Positions 51,978 to 61,079 of a stretch of 64,000 nt of DNA are shown here, in pieces (position 1 is the first letter of the stretch; the number at the start of each line of letters is the position of its first letter). The stretch lies in assembly GCA_947627215.1 (NCBI GenBank), contig CANQVD010000010.1:1-64000 (forward strand). The letters are read 5' to 3'. This DNA is from an uncultured Eisenbergiella sp. (GTDB lineage Bacteria; Bacillota; Clostridia; Lachnospirales; Lachnospiraceae). The translations under genes and the position numbers were made by a program. The notes below the pieces were generated by a model, which was not told where the DNA came from, did no database searches, and was given only the letters and a program-made list of their open reading frames with translations.

Positions 51978-52883
51978 TCATCCCTTCAGGGAGCCGACCA
52001 TGACGCCCTTTACAAAGTGCTTTTGCACAAAAGGATACACACAGATGATCGGAGCCGTGGAAACAACGATCAGAGCGTATTTCATGGTGGCGAAAACCTG
52101 CATCATCCGTACCGCATCCTCCGATGACAGATCAGCCTCCAGATCGATCGTTGAATTCAGGATCAGGATCGTCCGCAAAAAAATCTGCAGCGGGTATTTG
52201 GTCTGATCCCGCAGATAGATCATTGCGCCGAAATAGGAATTCCACACGCCAACAGCCGTATAAAGACTGAACACCGCCAGAATGGGCTTCGACAGCGGCA
52301 CCACGATCCGGAACAGATACCGGATGTAGCTGCATCCGTCCAGCTTGGAACAGTCAAACAGATCTTCCGGAAGGGCGGAAATGCTTGTGCGGGCAATGAT
52401 GATATTCGAAAAGCTGATGCCCGGCAGCAGCAGCGCCCATCTGGTATTCACCAGCCCCAGCTTCAGATACACCAGATAGGTGGGGATCAGTCCTCCCCCG
52501 AAAAACATCGTGATCACAAAAAACAGGTTGAACCAGGTTCTTCCCGGCAGTTCCCTTCTGGAAAACGCGAATCCTGCCATCATTGTCGTCATAAGCTGGA
52601 TCAGGACGCTCATGATCACATAAAATACGGAGTTGACAAAGCCCATGTATACGGTCTTATTCTGAAATACCAGTCTGTAGCCCTCAAGGCTGATCTCCTT
52701 CGGGAACAGCCACATTTCTCCGCTCGCAACGGCGCGCGAAGAAGAAAATGAAGCGCTGACGACATAGATCACCGGGTACGCACAGGCGACCAGCGCAAAA
52801 GTCAGTCCCAAATAAACGACCGCCATAAACGCGATATCTGAAAAATGCTGGTTTCGCATTTTTCTCCAAAAGACTTTTCCCAT
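51978..52883 (-). CDS. Carbohydrate ABC transporter permease (LplC/YtcP type)
   Basis: Inner-membrane permease of 301 residues with six spans. The EAA loop that contacts the ATPase is ALPEDLFDCSKLDGCSYIRY followed by LFRIVVPLSKP. IGALV-like N-terminal segment YPVIYVVSASFSSSRAV and the ending VQKHFVKGVMVGSLKG are typical of the LplC branch. It follows the LplB-type gene by 18 bases. No ATPase gene is in the operon; a shared MsmK-like ATPase is expected from elsewhere. Confidence 0.94.
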   Translation of the reverse strand: MGKVFWRKMRNQHFSDIAFMAVVYLGLTFALVACAYPVIYVVSASFSSSRAVASGEMWLFPKEISLEGYRLVFQNKTVYMGFVNSVFYVIMSVLIQLMTTMMAGFAFSRRELPGRTWFNLFFVITMFFGGGLIPTYLVYLKLGLVNTRWALLLPGISFSNIIIARTSISALPEDLFDCSKLDGCSYIRYLFRIVVPLSKPILAVFSLYTAVGVWNSYFGAMIYLRDQTKYPLQIFLRTILILNSTIDLEADLSSEDAVRMMQVFATMKYALIVVSTAPIICVYPFVQKHFVKGVMVGSLKG

Positions 52884-52901
52884 CGTTGCCTCCCTCCCGG
52901 C

Positions 52902-53846
52902 TCAGAACCAGCTCGCCTGCTTGGTGGCGCGCGCCAGCGAATTGAAAACGACTAACAGAACAAGGCTCACCAGGCCGTTCATCAGACCGACTGCCGTGGA
53001 ATAGGCAAAATCCGCTCCCTGCAGCCCCTGTTTGTAAACGTATGTACTGATCACTTCCGTCACCTGCAGGTTCATCGGATTTTGCATCAGGTAAATCTTC
53101 TCATACCCAACGCTCAGCAGTCCCGACAGATTGAGGATCAGAAGGATTGAAATGGTAGGCATGATGGATGGCAGATCAATGTACCAGATCCTTTTCAGCC
53201 TGCTTGCGCCGTCAATGAGCGCTGCCTCCTGTATTTCCGCGTCCACATTTGACAGCGCGGCCAGATAAATGATCGATGAGAAGCCAGTTCCCTGCCAGAC
53301 GCCCGAAAATATATAGACCCAATCAAAGGCTTTCTTATCCCCCATGATATTGACCGTCTGCATTCCAAAAAGATGCAGCGACTTTGCCAGAATACCGGAA
53401 CGGTCGTCCAGCATCAGCGAGATCATGCCGACCACCACCACGGTGGAGATAAAATGGGGCATGTATGTAAAAAGCTGCACTGTTTTCTTAAACCGCTCCG
53501 CCCGGATCTCATTCAGGAATATCGCAAGGAGGATCGGAAACGGAAAACTCACGATCAAACTTTTTGAACTGATCCGAAAGGTGTTCCAGATCAGTTCCTT
53601 CCAGTTATATGCGCCAAAAAAACGTTTGAAATTCGCAAGACCTACCCAATCGCCGCCAAGCAGCCCTCTGGAAATGTCATTCTCCTTGAAAGCAAGGAGA
53701 ACCCCGTATATCGGTATATAATGAAAGATGAATGTCGCGACAACCGGATACAGCAACAGAAGATAAAGCTCCCTGCACTGCCAGATCCTGCGGGAAAGCT
53801 TTTTCCGCTGCAGGCCGGCGGGAACACTTTTTTTATTCCTTTTCAT
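52902..53846 (-). CDS. Carbohydrate ABC transporter permease (LplB type)
   Basis: Partner permease of 314 residues from ATG 53846 (MKRNKKSVPAGLQ), with GGGGGT upstream. LYLLLLYPVVATFIFHYIPI is the first span and YGVLLAFKENDISRGLLGGD follows. The EAA loop is IQEAALIDGASRLKRIWYID. The ending SLARATKQASWF is typical (the family ends near ...SLF/W). Six membrane spans. Second gene of the operon, after the isomerase gene. Confidence 0.94.
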   Translation of the reverse strand: MKRNKKSVPAGLQRKKLSRRIWQCRELYLLLLYPVVATFIFHYIPIYGVLLAFKENDISRGLLGGDWVGLANFKRFFGAYNWKELIWNTFRISSKSLIVSFPFPILLAIFLNEIRAERFKKTVQLFTYMPHFISTVVVVGMISLMLDDRSGILAKSLHLFGMQTVNIMGDKKAFDWVYIFSGVWQGTGFSSIIYLAALSNVDAEIQEAALIDGASRLKRIWYIDLPSIMPTISILLILNLSGLLSVGYEKIYLMQNPMNLQVTEVISTYVYKQGLQGADFAYSTAVGLMNGLVSLVLLVVFNSLARATKQASWF

Positions 53847-53907
53847 TTTTCCGCACCCCCTTCTCTGCCGCCATGTCATCCCTGCCCCTGTGCGGCCCAT
53901 TCCTCAT

Positions 53908-54483
53908 TCAAGCTTCCTCCGGCTTTGTTTCCAGCTTCAGCGGAAAATCGCCGAGGTGCTTCAGTTTAAACCCGTTCCGCTTATATTCTTCATAATGGAA
54001 CGCTTCCAGTTCATCGATCGCAAGCTTATGAAACTCGTAGAAATTATGCCACCATTCATAGCCGCTTCCCAGCTCTGCGCCCAAATAAGCGTCCGCAATA
54101 TCCTTCCCCATCTGCGGAGCTACATAAAACGCGCCCATCGCGAGCACATTCACGCCGTTCCCCGTGATCGCCCGAAGGGCTGCCGGAACGCTTTCGACCA
54201 CGCCTGCATGTACATGGGGACATTTGCTCGCAGCGATATGGATCCCCATGCCTGTCCCGCAGAAAACCAAAGCCCGCTCAAATTCTCCCTCCGCTATCAT
54301 CGCCCCCACGCGCAGTCCGATCCGATGAAACATCAGATCCGTATCCTCCTCTTCCAATGACCGCACGCCGACATCCGTCACCGTCCAGCCCTTTGCCCTC
54401 AGATGCTCCACAACGGCTTCCTTCAGCGGAAAGCCCGCAAAATCGGCGCCTACGAGGATCTGTTTGTCTTTGATCGTTTTCAT
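53908..54483 (-). CDS. RpiB/LacA/LacB family sugar-phosphate isomerase
   Basis: A cytoplasmic isomerase of 191 residues, about 40 longer than typical RpiB. ATG 54483 (MKTIKDKQILVGADFAGFPL) follows GGAGGAGG. The phosphate-site and active-site block FCGTGMGIHIAASK keeps the Cys, and ITGNGVNVLAMG follows. A C-terminal extension (residues 150-191) has HNFYEFHKLAIDELEAFHYE. First gene of the leftward operon with its promoter at 54539-54567. Substrate may be a 5- or 6-carbon sugar phosphate released from the imported glycan. Confidence 0.9.
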   Translation of the reverse strand: MKTIKDKQILVGADFAGFPLKEAVVEHLRAKGWTVTDVGVRSLEEEDTDLMFHRIGLRVGAMIAEGEFERALVFCGTGMGIHIAASKCPHVHAGVVESVPAALRAITGNGVNVLAMGAFYVAPQMGKDIADAYLGAELGSGYEWWHNFYEFHKLAIDELEAFHYEEYKRNGFKLKHLGDFPLKLETKPEEA

Positions 54484-54538
54484 TTCATGCCATACCTCCT
54501 CCTTCACAAGACTTTGTCGTATATCTCGGTACACATCC

Positions 54539-54567
54539 AGTATCGTCTAACCCTTTCTCTTTCGCAA
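54539..54567 (-). promoter_or_regulatory. Putative promoter of the leftward sugar operon
   Basis: Minus strand TTGCGA (54562-54567), 17-base spacer, GATACT (54539-54544), about 55 bases before the isomerase start. The weak hexamers fit an activator-dependent promoter. Confidence 0.5.
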
Positions 54568-54605
54568 GGAACAACCCTTCGTCAGATGGAAATATTGCAT
54601 TCCAT

Positions 54606-54633
54606 CCATTTTTTCATGAATGTGAAAAAATGG
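54606..54633. promoter_or_regulatory. Perfect inverted repeat between divergent sugar operons
   Basis: CCATTTTTTCA (54606-54616), loop TGAATG, TGAAAAAATGG (54623-54633): 11-bp perfect arms. It lies about 40 bp upstream of the leftward -35 and about 90 bp before the AraC-type gene. It is a good candidate for the regulator's binding site or, less likely, a bidirectional terminator. Confidence 0.55.
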
Positions 54634-54723
54634 ACGATTGATATACCTTGCTTATATTATCCGGGTTTTGTTATTATAATATTGCTATGTTTTATGATTT
54701 TTATATCGAAGGAGATGGTCAAT

Positions 54724-56964
54724 ATGATGATAACTTTGGGAGCAAAACTCTGGCGTTTCATGAAAAGTACCCTAATCAGATACTTCCTTTCCTATTTTCT
54801 TATCATAACCGTTTTCATCCTTTGCTTTTTCTTCATCAATAAAAGACAGCTCCTGAACCGTACCATGACGCAGAACACTGCGGAAATGAGCCGACGAATC
54901 TCTGATGCCGCCAGGGAACTGACAACCGATATCAGTTTTCTTACCAAAACCAGCGACTCTCTGAAAAAGGATATGATGCTCCTCTCCCTTAACGCCGGCG
55001 AGGGAACCCTAAAGGATAACCGGTTCCGCATCTATCAGGAACTGCTGAAATACTCGGAATGCACGCCGCAGATCGGATCCGTCGTATATAAAGCCTCCGG
55101 TTCAAAGGAGGTAATGTCCACCCAATACTCCGTATCCTTTGAAGAGGACGGATTTCATATCATTGACGCCGAACGGGGAACTCTGATATTTGATCCTTCT
55201 CCCTATCTGGACTCCTATGTGGGAAGTCTTGTCATTATTTCAAATGAAAGTATTTCTCGCATTATCTATTTTCCGGTCACACATTCTTTGGACGGCGCGG
55301 TGATATTTTTTCTGCTCGACACCTCTTATATCCAAAAAACACTGAGCGGCCTTGTATCGGAAGAGATACCTACCGTCGGTCTCATGGATCAGAATCGGCG
55401 GATAGCGGCAGGTATAAACACCGGGCCGCTGCTGCAGTACGCGGATGCCCTTCCCGAACAGAGCGGTATATATCAGCCGGACAGGAGCACCTCCATATAT
55501 GTGTACAGAGATCTTGTCAATGGGTTTTCGATCATCGCGATCCAATCCTCCGCCGCTCTTTCCGAACGCATAAACCAATCTTTTTGGGGGTCTTATGTGT
55601 GGATCATTGGATTGAGCACAATAGGCTTCCTTCTTTTGGTCACCGCAATGAGATTTACTTATGTCCCGCTGCACAGGCTGACCAAAATACTGCTGCCCGA
55701 AACCGATCATCGGCAGGAATATCTGACACTCCTGCAATCCTCTTTTGAAAAAAATACGGAACGCAACAGATTGCTGAATGAGAAACTGGAAAACTACCGG
55801 ATCTCCATGCAAAAATCATTGTTTGAATCCATCCTTATCCCCTCCGACAGCGGGGAGGAAATCGATGCTGCTTATGTCGACCGTTTATTTGAACCGAATC
55901 CCAATAAGGAAATTTTCGTCATACAGATGATGGCTTCTTCCGGGATTCTTCCATATGCAGAGCTTCCTGACTTTTTTAACCGCGCGCTGCCGGGCGGAGA
56001 TGCCTGTCGGCTTTTAAGTGTTAAAGAAGGACGCGCCTCGTTCCTGATCAATTATACGGGTGTTGAACCTGCAAAACACGATGTACTGCTGGAGCTGCTG
56101 CATCATCTGCATCAAAGAAAAGGATACCTGTCCGCTTTAAGCGAAAGTGCGGACACCGCGTCAGCGATTCCTGCCCTGTATGAAAACTCCCTTCGGGTCA
56201 GCCTTTCCTGGCCCCGGGAAGCAGTCGCGGATTCTGCTTCCATATATAGTGCCGCACAGCACCCGGCTTCAAATACATCATCCCGGTCGTACCCCCAGGC
56301 TGATCTGGAGCAGTTATCCTGTATGCTTGTCAACAGAAACTATTCACAGGCGCATGCCCTGATCGATATCCTTTCAGAGTCCTTAAATCACTATGCCCAA
56401 AACAACGGAGAACTGTCGGACTTTTTCATACGCTGTGTCCTGATCGATATGCTCTCCTGTATCATCAACTGCATAAACAATGCCAATATTCCTTTTGCAT
56501 CCTATGAGGATCTGTATACGGAAACGCTGTTCTTCTGCCGCAGCACTCCCTATCGGGAAAATGCGAACCGGATCGTCACAAGGCTTCACGGCCTCGTAAA
56601 CCTGTATCAGCAGGAATTAGACCAAATGGCTCTTACCCCCGGGCAGGTGATAAATCTTCTGAAAGAAAATTTTGCCGATCCGGATTGTTCCATCACCATG
56701 CTGGCGGATAAATGCCATATCAGTATCGCCTACATGAGCTACCTCATCAAAAAGGAACTGGATCAGAACTTTTCTGACTTTCTCTGGTCCCTTCGCCTGG
56801 AAAAGGCCAAGGAGCTTTTAAGCGGATCCGATGGGTCCATCGATGAGATCAGTATCGCGGTAGGATATTTAAATACCAGCAGTTTCCGGCGGAAATTTAA
56901 ACAGGAAACCGGTCTGACGCCTTCTCAATGGAGGCAGAACAATCGCAAAAAGCACAATATTTAG
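54724..56964 (+). CDS. Membrane-bound AraC family transcriptional regulator
   Basis: A 746-residue one-component sensor. ATG 54724 (MMITLGAKLWRFMKS) is placed 9 bases after AGGAG; 54715 and 54727 are alternatives. TM1 is about 17-39 and TM2 about 290-309, with a 250-residue extracytoplasmic sensor (Cache-like by layout) between. A cytoplasmic linker is followed by the AraC double helix-turn-helix (about 650-746): CSITMLADKCHISIAYMSYL and ISIAVGYLNTSSFRRKFKQE. Such regulators control neighbouring Lpl-type ABC operons. It is divergent from the leftward operon, upstream of the enzymes. Confidence 0.92.
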   Translation: MMITLGAKLWRFMKSTLIRYFLSYFLIITVFILCFFFINKRQLLNRTMTQNTAEMSRRISDAARELTTDISFLTKTSDSLKKDMMLLSLNAGEGTLKDNRFRIYQELLKYSECTPQIGSVVYKASGSKEVMSTQYSVSFEEDGFHIIDAERGTLIFDPSPYLDSYVGSLVIISNESISRIIYFPVTHSLDGAVIFFLLDTSYIQKTLSGLVSEEIPTVGLMDQNRRIAAGINTGPLLQYADALPEQSGIYQPDRSTSIYVYRDLVNGFSIIAIQSSAALSERINQSFWGSYVWIIGLSTIGFLLLVTAMRFTYVPLHRLTKILLPETDHRQEYLTLLQSSFEKNTERNRLLNEKLENYRISMQKSLFESILIPSDSGEEIDAAYVDRLFEPNPNKEIFVIQMMASSGILPYAELPDFFNRALPGGDACRLLSVKEGRASFLINYTGVEPAKHDVLLELLHHLHQRKGYLSALSESADTASAIPALYENSLRVSLSWPREAVADSASIYSAAQHPASNTSSRSYPQADLEQLSCMLVNRNYSQAHALIDILSESLNHYAQNNGELSDFFIRCVLIDMLSCIINCINNANIPFASYEDLYTETLFFCRSTPYRENANRIVTRLHGLVNLYQQELDQMALTPGQVINLLKENFADPDCSITMLADKCHISIAYMSYLIKKELDQNFSDFLWSLRLEKAKELLSGSDGSIDEISIAVGYLNTSSFRRKFKQETGLTPSQWRQNNRKKHNI

Positions 56965-57075
56965 AGGCATCAAAATAATGTCTCTTGGCTGTTCCATTCC
57001 AAAAAGCTATGATGAAAACGGCAAAAGGGGTACACAGGCATTCAAGCCTGCGAAAAGGAAAGGATAACAGACAAA

Positions 57076-58887
57076 ATGAAACTGGCAACGTTTGTGTGGA
57101 ACGAGACAGAAAGCTGGGGGCTGGTGCTTACAGATGAGGACGGCGTGAAATGGGTGTATGAACCGGAAAAATGCGAAAGGGCTTTCTGGAATGTGGGCGG
57201 GGGAAATGGGACGAACGGCTATTATATGTGTCTTCCTGAGTTTATGCCGAACCGCAAATGGCCCGGGACGCTGAAAGAATTTCTGCAGATGGGTGAAGAA
57301 GGCATGGAACGGCTGAAACGGTTTGAGACGTTCCTGATACGCTATATCAAACAATCGGATCCCTATTATATCAGATGCTGCGGCCATCCCTTATCTGAGG
57401 TACGGCTTCGGCCGCCGATACCCAGAAGCAGGCTGTTTCTCGGATTGGTGCAAAACAGTCCATCCTTCTGGCGGGCCCGCCCGGACCGCATTCATTCCAA
57501 TTTTTTGCCGCAGGCCCATCAGCGCCCGTCGACTTCTGTTGTTGGAAGCGGAGAAGTTTATCTGGGTGAGCCCGGAGGCAATGTGGAGCTTGGGATCGTG
57601 ATCGGCAAAGAATGCTACCACGTATCCATTGAGAAGGCGTATGACTATATTGCCGGATACGTTGTTGTATATGACAGTCAGGTCAACGCATATTATGAAA
57701 ATTTTGATCCCGCCGCTGGAAACTGGCGTACGGAACTGCTGGAAAAATATCCTGACTGGTTCGCGGACGCGACGGGTTCATGGATCGGCAAGGGAGCGGA
57801 TTCCCACTGCATCTGCGGGCCCTATCTGACAACGAAGGATGAGATCGGAAATCCATACGATCTTCTGGTATGGACGGAGACCAATCATGGGAGAAGAGAT
57901 CGTTCCAGCACAGCCGGTTATTCGCTCGGTGTGGAGAGGACAGTGCATTTCTTTGCACAGTTTATGCATCTGCATCCCGGGGATATCATCCATATGGGAA
58001 CGGTCGGGACAGATGGTATTTATGTGGATACGAATCTGATGCCGTTTGATGCGTGCGGATCGGTGGGCGGAGAAATCGAATGCTGCGGGAAGGTATGGGC
58101 CCATGTTCACTGTCCGGAAAAATTTGGCGATACGCGTCCGGCCGAACTCAAAAAGATACCGCTTGTACCTGCTGCGCATGATTTTATCAACGCTGTGGGT
58201 TCACAGATCACGGATTTTATTCCGTCAAAAGCCAGCAGCGTGTGGACCTGCTACGGGAATTTTGATACCTGCATGGAGGTGTCAGGCTGGAAAAAAGCTC
58301 CCTCGCCGCGCATGCTGAACGGACCGGCAAGCCAGATCGCGGGAACCGAAGGGGAGGAACTGATCCTTTCGCCGATCGCACAGGATCTGGATATTTCGGC
58401 GGAGGCTGCGGTAATCATCTCCAGGGTTGGCAAAAAAATAAAAAGCTCGGAAGCGCAGGAGTACATCCTGGGATATGCAGCGGTTCTGTCTGTCTGCGAC
58501 CGTTCCATCAAAAACCGGATCATAGAACCGGCTACGCCGCAGGAGCGGGAAATCGGTCTGGTATACGGGCGGTGGGGGGATGGCTACAATGCACTGAGCG
58601 ACGTGAAGACGCTTTCTTCTCTTTCCGGACGGAAGATCACGCTGTCCGTGGAAGGGATCGGATGCGCGGAAGGCAGTACGGACGAATATGTCTGCACTCC
58701 GGCGCGCTGCGTGGAATTTCTTACCACTGAAACCACGGTGCTGGCCGGTGATGTGATCCTTCTTGGGCGCATCGGACAGATCATCCATGTGGAGAAAGAG
58801 GCATACCGGAATGGCCTGCGGGCCACTGCAGTCGTTGAAGGGCTGGGAAGTGTCAGCAGGGTGATCCGGCCATTTTCTGAAAAATAA
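57076..58887 (+). CDS. Tandem fumarylacetoacetate hydrolase (FAH) family protein
   Basis: A 603-residue protein with two FAH-type domains. The first (about 110-365) keeps the metal-binding VGSGEVYLGEPGGNVELGIV and the following AGYVVVYDSQVNAY, plus PGDIIHMGTVGTDG. The second (about 370-600) has the same fold pattern (SAEAAVIISRVGKKI, AGDVILLGRIGQ) but looks more degenerate. FAH enzymes split or hydrate keto acids such as 2,4-diketo-3-deoxy-rhamnonate. The usual enzyme is about 280-330 residues, so a tandem fusion is unusual. Follows the regulator gene by 111 bases, AAAGGAT before the start. Confidence 0.88.
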   Translation: MKLATFVWNETESWGLVLTDEDGVKWVYEPEKCERAFWNVGGGNGTNGYYMCLPEFMPNRKWPGTLKEFLQMGEEGMERLKRFETFLIRYIKQSDPYYIRCCGHPLSEVRLRPPIPRSRLFLGLVQNSPSFWRARPDRIHSNFLPQAHQRPSTSVVGSGEVYLGEPGGNVELGIVIGKECYHVSIEKAYDYIAGYVVVYDSQVNAYYENFDPAAGNWRTELLEKYPDWFADATGSWIGKGADSHCICGPYLTTKDEIGNPYDLLVWTETNHGRRDRSSTAGYSLGVERTVHFFAQFMHLHPGDIIHMGTVGTDGIYVDTNLMPFDACGSVGGEIECCGKVWAHVHCPEKFGDTRPAELKKIPLVPAAHDFINAVGSQITDFIPSKASSVWTCYGNFDTCMEVSGWKKAPSPRMLNGPASQIAGTEGEELILSPIAQDLDISAEAAVIISRVGKKIKSSEAQEYILGYAAVLSVCDRSIKNRIIEPATPQEREIGLVYGRWGDGYNALSDVKTLSSLSGRKITLSVEGIGCAEGSTDEYVCTPARCVEFLTTETTVLAGDVILLGRIGQIIHVEKEAYRNGLRATAVVEGLGSVSRVIRPFSEK

Positions 58888-58898
58888 GGAGGGGCGCT

Positions 58899-61019
58899 AT
58901 GAGTATGAATTTTACATTTACCTGCGATGGATTTCAAATTGACGGAAAGGAACAGTTTCTTGTTTCCGGCGAATTCCAGTATTTCAGAGTTCCGATGGAA
59001 GATTGGAGACGTCGGATGCTCCTTTTAAAGGAGGCCGGAGGAAATTGCCTGGCGACGTATGTCCCCTGGCTGATCCACGAGCCAGTGGAAGGAACGATCC
59101 TTTTTGATGATGTCAGCTACCGGTCTCTGACCCGTTTCCTGGAACTGGCAAGGGAAATGGAGCTTGCAGTGATCCTGCGTCCGGGGCCGTATGTATGTTC
59201 TGAACTGATATGCGGCGGATATCCGGTCTGGCTGATCGAGAACTATCCGGAGATCATGGCGCAGGACATTCAGGGCAATCTCCAGAAAGGCTGGTATCCC
59301 TTATCCTATATGCATCCTGTTTTGCTGGAAAAGGCCAGAGTCTATTATAAAGCGTTTGCCGAGGTGGTGCGGCCGTTTCTGAATGATCCGGTCGTCATGT
59401 TTCAGCTCGATAATGAGCTGAAGGATTCGCTGGATTATCATCCGGTCACAATGGGAATCGGAACAGATCAGGGACGGTATCCCAGTTTCCTGAAGAAGAA
59501 ATACGAAACGATCGGCGCGGTAAACGCTGCTTACTCTCTCCACGTATCTGACTGGAGCGAGATCAGACCCCAGCTTCTCTCCGATCAGACATCTCCCGCC
59601 GCGAGGAAGATGAAGGCCGACTACTGTGAGTTTTACCGCGAGGTTCAGGCTGAGTACTTCAGTCTTCTGACGGAATGGCTGTACGAAGATGGGCTGAAGC
59701 TCCCGGTCTGCCATAACTCGAAAAATCCGCAGCATAACGGCATATTTACAAAGGCAATAGAGGCGGTAAAGGCGGTTCCGGCCCCGTTTCTTCTGGGATC
59801 CGACCATTATTATATGTTGAATCAGAAATGGGCGCAGAACAATCCTACTCCGCAGTACGCGGTCAATATGTTCTGCTCGATGGAAATGCTGCGGAATCTG
59901 GGAATGCCGCCGACTGTTTTTGAACTGCCGGGCGGTGGTTTTCTTGATATGCCGCCGATCCTTCCGGAAGATCTGATGGCCTGCCATATGACCAATCTGG
60001 CTATGGGTATGAAAGGAATGAACTTTTATATCTTTACCGGAGGGCCTAACGTGCCCGGAACGGGCGGCGCCGGCGATGCATATGATTTTCATGCCTTTAT
60101 CCGGGCGGACGGTTCCATAAATTCCACGTATGAGAACTTAAAGTCCTTTGGGAAGCTTTTGAAGGATAACGCCTGGATACAGCACGGACACCGGCGCGGT
60201 TCAGCGGTGATCGGATATGAATGGGCGCTGACAGAGCCCGAAGATCTCGACGGAACGGCTGTCGTGTTCAGCCGAAAGGACTGCCGGGAATTTTTCTGGC
60301 GGGGTGTGATCTATATAATGATGTGTTCGAAATTTGCGCCGGAGCTGGTCAGCCTTGATCATGAACTGGATCTGTCCCGGCCTCTGATCGTCCCATCGCC
60401 TTCTGTGATGTCGGAGAAAGCGCAGAAAAAACTGATCGAATATGTGGAGCGGGGAGGAAAGCTTCTGCTCATGGGCGATCTCCCGGAGACGGATGAGGAC
60501 TTTGCCCCGTGCACACTGCTGCGCGATTATCTGGGCGTGAAAGAATTTGAAGCTCCATATAAGCACAATAAAGTTATCCGCTATGAACCTGTCGGAAATA
60601 TGCATTCGTGGGAATCCATACATGTCATGAATTCTGTCCCCGAAGGGGCTGTGGTTCTGTGTAAGGAGGCGGCTACAGGAAAAACGGTTGGATTTTCAAA
60701 AAACTATGGTTCCGGCCAGGTGATCTATCTGTCATTCCGGGGAGAAATGGGGCAGTACGATCAGGCGGTATTTTTGGAAAAGCTTTTAGAAAGCCTTGGG
60801 GCCGTTCCCTGTGTGGAATCTTCGAACCGGAATATATTCACATCCCTGATCGAGGATAAAGAGGGACACCGGCTTCTAATGGCTATGAATCTGTACAGCA
60901 GTCCCCAATCGACGGAGCTGATCGTCTATGACAGGAACGGAGCCGCAGAGAGACGTGAACAAATCGATCTTTCACCGATGGAGGTAAAAACCCTGGAATG
61001 GACGACGGACAGACTTTGA
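58899..61019 (+). CDS. Beta-galactosidase-like glycoside hydrolase, GH35
   Basis: A 706-residue cytoplasmic glycosidase, 11 bases after the FAH gene. VSGEFQYFRVPMEDWRRRM is the N-terminal family block and VILRPGPYVCSELI matches the GH35 signature. VVMFQLDNELKD near residue 170 gives the acid/base Glu; the nucleophile is probably the Glu in TVFELPGGGF near 345. MKGMNFYIFTGGPN continues the TIM barrel. The C-terminal half has a beta-galactosidase trimerisation-like fold (LIEYVERGGKLLLMGDLPET). Ribosome site AAGGAGGGG. Confidence 0.88.
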   Translation: MSMNFTFTCDGFQIDGKEQFLVSGEFQYFRVPMEDWRRRMLLLKEAGGNCLATYVPWLIHEPVEGTILFDDVSYRSLTRFLELAREMELAVILRPGPYVCSELICGGYPVWLIENYPEIMAQDIQGNLQKGWYPLSYMHPVLLEKARVYYKAFAEVVRPFLNDPVVMFQLDNELKDSLDYHPVTMGIGTDQGRYPSFLKKKYETIGAVNAAYSLHVSDWSEIRPQLLSDQTSPAARKMKADYCEFYREVQAEYFSLLTEWLYEDGLKLPVCHNSKNPQHNGIFTKAIEAVKAVPAPFLLGSDHYYMLNQKWAQNNPTPQYAVNMFCSMEMLRNLGMPPTVFELPGGGFLDMPPILPEDLMACHMTNLAMGMKGMNFYIFTGGPNVPGTGGAGDAYDFHAFIRADGSINSTYENLKSFGKLLKDNAWIQHGHRRGSAVIGYEWALTEPEDLDGTAVVFSRKDCREFFWRGVIYIMMCSKFAPELVSLDHELDLSRPLIVPSPSVMSEKAQKKLIEYVERGGKLLLMGDLPETDEDFAPCTLLRDYLGVKEFEAPYKHNKVIRYEPVGNMHSWESIHVMNSVPEGAVVLCKEAATGKTVGFSKNYGSGQVIYLSFRGEMGQYDQAVFLEKLLESLGAVPCVESSNRNIFTSLIEDKEGHRLLMAMNLYSSPQSTELIVYDRNGAAERREQIDLSPMEVKTLEWTTDRL

Positions 61020-61079
61020 GTCCCGGCAATTTGGGAGACTTTCAAAATACTGTACACAGCGAAAGGAGATAAATACCCG

